Below are positions 12,668-14,608 of a DNA stretch of 14,608 nt, piece by piece (position 1 is the stretch's first letter; every line of letters starts with the position of its first letter). A program made the position numbers and the translations under genes. The notes under the pieces are model-generated. The model was given only the letters and a program-made list of their open reading frames with translations, ran no database searches and was not told where the DNA came from. Origin of the DNA: Streptosporangiaceae bacterium (GTDB taxonomy: Bacteria > Actinomycetota > Actinomycetes > Streptosporangiales > Streptosporangiaceae); contig JASHOI010000711.1 of assembly GCA_030041195.1 (NCBI GenBank), positions 1 through 14,608 of the forward strand, written 5' to 3'.

Positions 12668-14349
12668 GGGCTCTGCTGCTCGTCTCCAAGCTTGAGCACG
12701 CTCACCACCGGCCCGAGGGCGACCTGGCCGAGCCCGCAGATGGAGGTCTTGCGCAGGGTCTCTTCCAGCTCGCCGATGCGCCCGTCCACGTCGGCCACGC
12801 TGCCGCCGTCCGCCAGCAGGTCACCGAGGATCCGGTGCGCCTTGGCCGATCCGACCCGGCACGGGACGCACTTGCCGCACGACTCGTTCCTGAAGAAGCG
12901 CAGCACGTTCGTGGCCGCCGCGAGCAGGTCGGTGCCCTCGGCCATCACGACCAGCGCGCCCGAGCCCAGCATCGATCCGGCCGCGGCCAGCGTGTCGAAG
13001 TTCAATGGCACGTCGAGCTGGCCGGGCCCTAGGAAGTTCGACGAGGCGCCGCCCGGCTGGATCGCGCCAACCGCCCGCCCGCCGCTGACGCCGCCCGCGA
13101 TCTCGAGCAACTGGCGCGCTGTCGTGCCCATCGGCACGCAGTACACCCCGGGCCGCTCGACGTGGCCGGACACCGCGAAGAACTTCAGCCCGGTGCCGCC
13201 GCCGGTGCCCTGCGCCTTCCACCAGTCGGCTCCGTTCGCCACGATGATCGGGACGTGCGCGAACGTCTCGACGGAGTTCATCAGCGTCGGCTGGCCCCAC
13301 AGCCCGTACGTGCCGGGGAAGGGCGGCTTGTTGCGCGGCTCCCCGCGGTGGCCCTCCATGCACTCGATCAGGGCCGACTCCTCACCGAGGATGTAGCCGC
13401 CGGGCGAGGTGAACACCTCGACCGAGAGCCGGCGGCCGCTGCCCGCCGCGTCCTCCCCGACGAGGCCGGCCGCCCGCAGCGCCTCGATCTCACCGCGGAT
13501 CACCGCCTCTTCCTGGCCGTATTCATGCCTGATGAATACCCATCCTTCCTCGGCTCCGATCACGGCCATCCCGAGCAGCAGCCCTTCCAGTACCAGGTGC
13601 GGCTGCTCGGCGAGGATCTGCCGGTCCTTGAAGGTCCCCGGCTCGGACTCGTCCGCGTTGCAGATCACGTACTTCGGCGCGGCAGCCTGCGCGGCCACCA
13701 GCCCCCACTTCCGCCCCGCGGGGAAGCCGGCGCCGCCCATCCCGCGCAGCCCGGAGTCCTGGAGGGCGTTGATCACGTCATCGGCCGCCAGCTCGCCCGA
13801 GAGCAATTTACGCAACGCCCGGTACCGCCCTGGCAGGCCGGCCCCGGCCGGGTAAGGGTCGTTGGGCCAGGGCACGCCGCCGCCGTACAGCCGGGGCACG
13901 GGGTCGGCCCGGTGGCCGGTCTGGGCGGCCGTGATCAGCGCGTCGGCGTCGCCGGCCGCGGCCGGGCACTCATTGACCGCGACCGCGGGCGCCGCGTCGC
14001 ACCGGCCGATGCAGGACACCTCGGTGAATTCGACCTCGGGGTCGCCGCTGTACCGGTCCCGCAGCGCATCCAGGCGCTGGTCAGCGCCCTGCAGCCAGCA
14101 GGAAAGGTCGTGGCAGGCGTGCAGCGCCACCGATGGCGGCGGCGTGGTGCGGAAATGCGGGTAAAACGAGATCAGTCCCTGTATTTCATACAGCGGCCGG
14201 TGGGTATCCCTCGCCAGCGCCTCGAGTTCCTCGCGCGGCAGCCAGCCGACCCGCTCCTGGATCGCCTGCAGCGCCGGGATCAGGCTCGGGCCGGGGAACT
14301 TGCCCGCGCGCGCCTCGACACCCGGAACCCGCGCCTGGGCCCGGGCCAT
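12664..14349 (-). CDS. Fused NuoE-NuoF-type subunit, NAD-linked formate dehydrogenase beta subunit
   Basis: A 561-residue fusion. Residues 1-150 are NuoE-like with a thioredoxin-fold 2Fe-2S site made by C79 and C84 (CHDLSC) and C113 and C117 (CIGRC). Residues from about 165 on are NuoF-like: LRGMGGAGFPAGRKW (201-215) and NADESEPGTFKDR (231-243) for FMN/NADH binding, SPGGYILGEESALIE (315-329), and a 4Fe-4S site from ESCGKCVPCRVG (C491, C494, C497) and SICGLGQ (C538). It passes electrons between the molybdenum subunit and NAD+. Complex I is unlikely because no other nuo genes are near and the upstream gene is a formate dehydrogenase alpha subunit. The ATG at 14349 overlaps that gene's stop (TGATG). 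Compared with FdsB/HoxF relatives, NuoE and NuoF functions sit on one chain. Direction in vivo, formate oxidation or CO2 reduction, cannot be told. Confidence 0.92.
   Translation of the reverse strand: MARAQARVPGVEARAGKFPGPSLIPALQAIQERVGWLPREELEALARDTHRPLYEIQGLISFYPHFRTTPPPSVALHACHDLSCWLQGADQRLDALRDRYSGDPEVEFTEVSCIGRCDAAPAVAVNECPAAAGDADALITAAQTGHRADPVPRLYGGGVPWPNDPYPAGAGLPGRYRALRKLLSGELAADDVINALQDSGLRGMGGAGFPAGRKWGLVAAQAAAPKYVICNADESEPGTFKDRQILAEQPHLVLEGLLLGMAVIGAEEGWVFIRHEYGQEEAVIRGEIEALRAAGLVGEDAAGSGRRLSVEVFTSPGGYILGEESALIECMEGHRGEPRNKPPFPGTYGLWGQPTLMNSVETFAHVPIIVANGADWWKAQGTGGGTGLKFFAVSGHVERPGVYCVPMGTTARQLLEIAGGVSGGRAVGAIQPGGASSNFLGPGQLDVPLNFDTLAAAGSMLGSGALVVMAEGTDLLAAATNVLRFFRNESCGKCVPCRVGSAKAHRILGDLLADGGSVADVDGRIGELEETLRKTSICGLGQVALGPVVSVLKLGDEQQSP
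13519..13539. repeat. AT-rich perfect inverted repeat inside the nuoEF-type gene
   Basis: GTATTCAT (13519-13526), spacer GCCTG, ATGAATAC (13532-13539): perfect 8-bp arms in otherwise GC-rich coding sequence, within the codons for VFIRHEYG. It could be chance or an intragenic protein site. Confidence 0.6.
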
Positions 14350-14608
14350 CAGCGCCCCTGGGCCTGGGGCACGGCCTCACCCGCGGACCCGGTCAGCTCC
14401 GCCCCGGCCGTCGGCTCGATCCGCACGGCGCAGAACTTGAACTCGGGAATCTTGCCGACCGGGTCGATCGCGTCGATCGTCAGCAGGTTGGCCGCGGCCT
14501 CGCGGAAGTGGAACGGGATGAAGCAGCTGCCGCGGCCCTCCCGGTAGGAGTACCGGGTCGCCAGCACGATCGTGCCGCGGCGCGAGGTCACCCGGGCCGG
14601 GGCGCCGT
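14349..14608 (-). CDS. Molybdopterin oxidoreductase, formate dehydrogenase alpha subunit (C-terminus only)
   Basis: The last 86 codons of a gene entering from the right edge; the stop is TGA 14351-14349. The fragment reads VTSRRGTIVLATRYSYREGR followed by GSCFIPFHFREAAANLLT and IDPVGKIPEFKFCAVRIEP, the end of the molybdopterin-dinucleotide-binding domain. The FIPFHF-x-EAAAN-x-LT and DP-x-x-KIPEFK signatures are characteristic of cytoplasmic formate dehydrogenase alpha subunits. The final 20 or so residues are a variable tail. The enzyme oxidises formate to CO2 at a Mo-bis-MGD centre and feeds electrons to the following NuoEF-type subunit, with which the stop and start codons overlap. The active-site Sec/Cys and iron-sulphur domains are outside the window, so nitrate reductase-type relatives are not formally excluded. 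Confidence 0.85.
   Translation of the reverse strand, partial: GAPARVTSRRGTIVLATRYSYREGRGSCFIPFHFREAAANLLTIDAIDPVGKIPEFKFCAVRIEPTAGAELTGSAGEAVPQAQGR

Noticed and set aside
14179..14193. CTGTAT-TTC-ATACAG inverted repeat inside the NuoE part
   Set aside because: Six-base arms are expected several times by chance in this length and it lies in conserved coding sequence.
13162..14547. 461-codon plus-strand frame opposite the NuoEF-type gene
   Set aside because: Antisense shadow of a gene with complete cofactor-binding motifs.

Overview
The window is very GC-rich, gene-dense DNA with leaderless-looking starts, PaaX- and HxlR-type regulators, and GT87 (DUF2029) polyprenol-phosphate-mannose-type glycosyltransferases. 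This suggests a high-GC Actinomycetota chromosome; the genus cannot be named from sequence alone. I see no tRNA, rRNA, CRISPR array, insertion sequence or phage gene.

Layout. (1) 1-1832, minus strand: boxC and the first 45 codons of boxB, enzymes of the aerobic benzoyl-CoA epoxidation (box) pathway. (2) 1893-2753, plus: a PaaX-family regulator divergent from boxC, with a 60-bp shared promoter region. (3) 2858-3340, minus: an HxlR-family regulator, divergent from a plus-strand pair of a GNAT acetyltransferase (3390-3965) and an overlapping hotdog-fold PaaI-type thioesterase (3940-4527). The divergent promoter is a perfect 10+5+10 palindrome. (4) 4546-6408, minus: a 620-residue long-chain-type acyl-CoA synthetase. 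(5) 6701-8041 and 8177-9517, plus: two tandem paralogous multi-pass GT87 mannosyltransferases of identical length (446 residues). (6) 9510-14608, minus: a tightly coupled operon read from the right edge: the C-terminus of a molybdopterin formate dehydrogenase alpha subunit, a fused NuoE-NuoF NAD-reducing subunit, MoeA, and a second MoeA fused to a periplasmic-binding-protein-like domain.

How the parts may work together. BoxC is known to release formate when it opens the ring of epoxybenzoyl-CoA. The molybdenum, NAD-linked formate dehydrogenase operon about 12 kb away could oxidise that formate, and its two MoeA proteins would supply the metal cofactor. The acyl-CoA synthetase, thioesterase and acetyltransferase fit CoA-thioester metabolism and its control. 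These links are inferences from gene content. I do not see a clearly new defence or mobile system. The most interesting items are the box/formate dehydrogenase neighbourhood, the promoter embedded in the hxlR palindrome, the MoeA-PBP fusion beside a canonical MoeA, and the duplicated GT87 pair.
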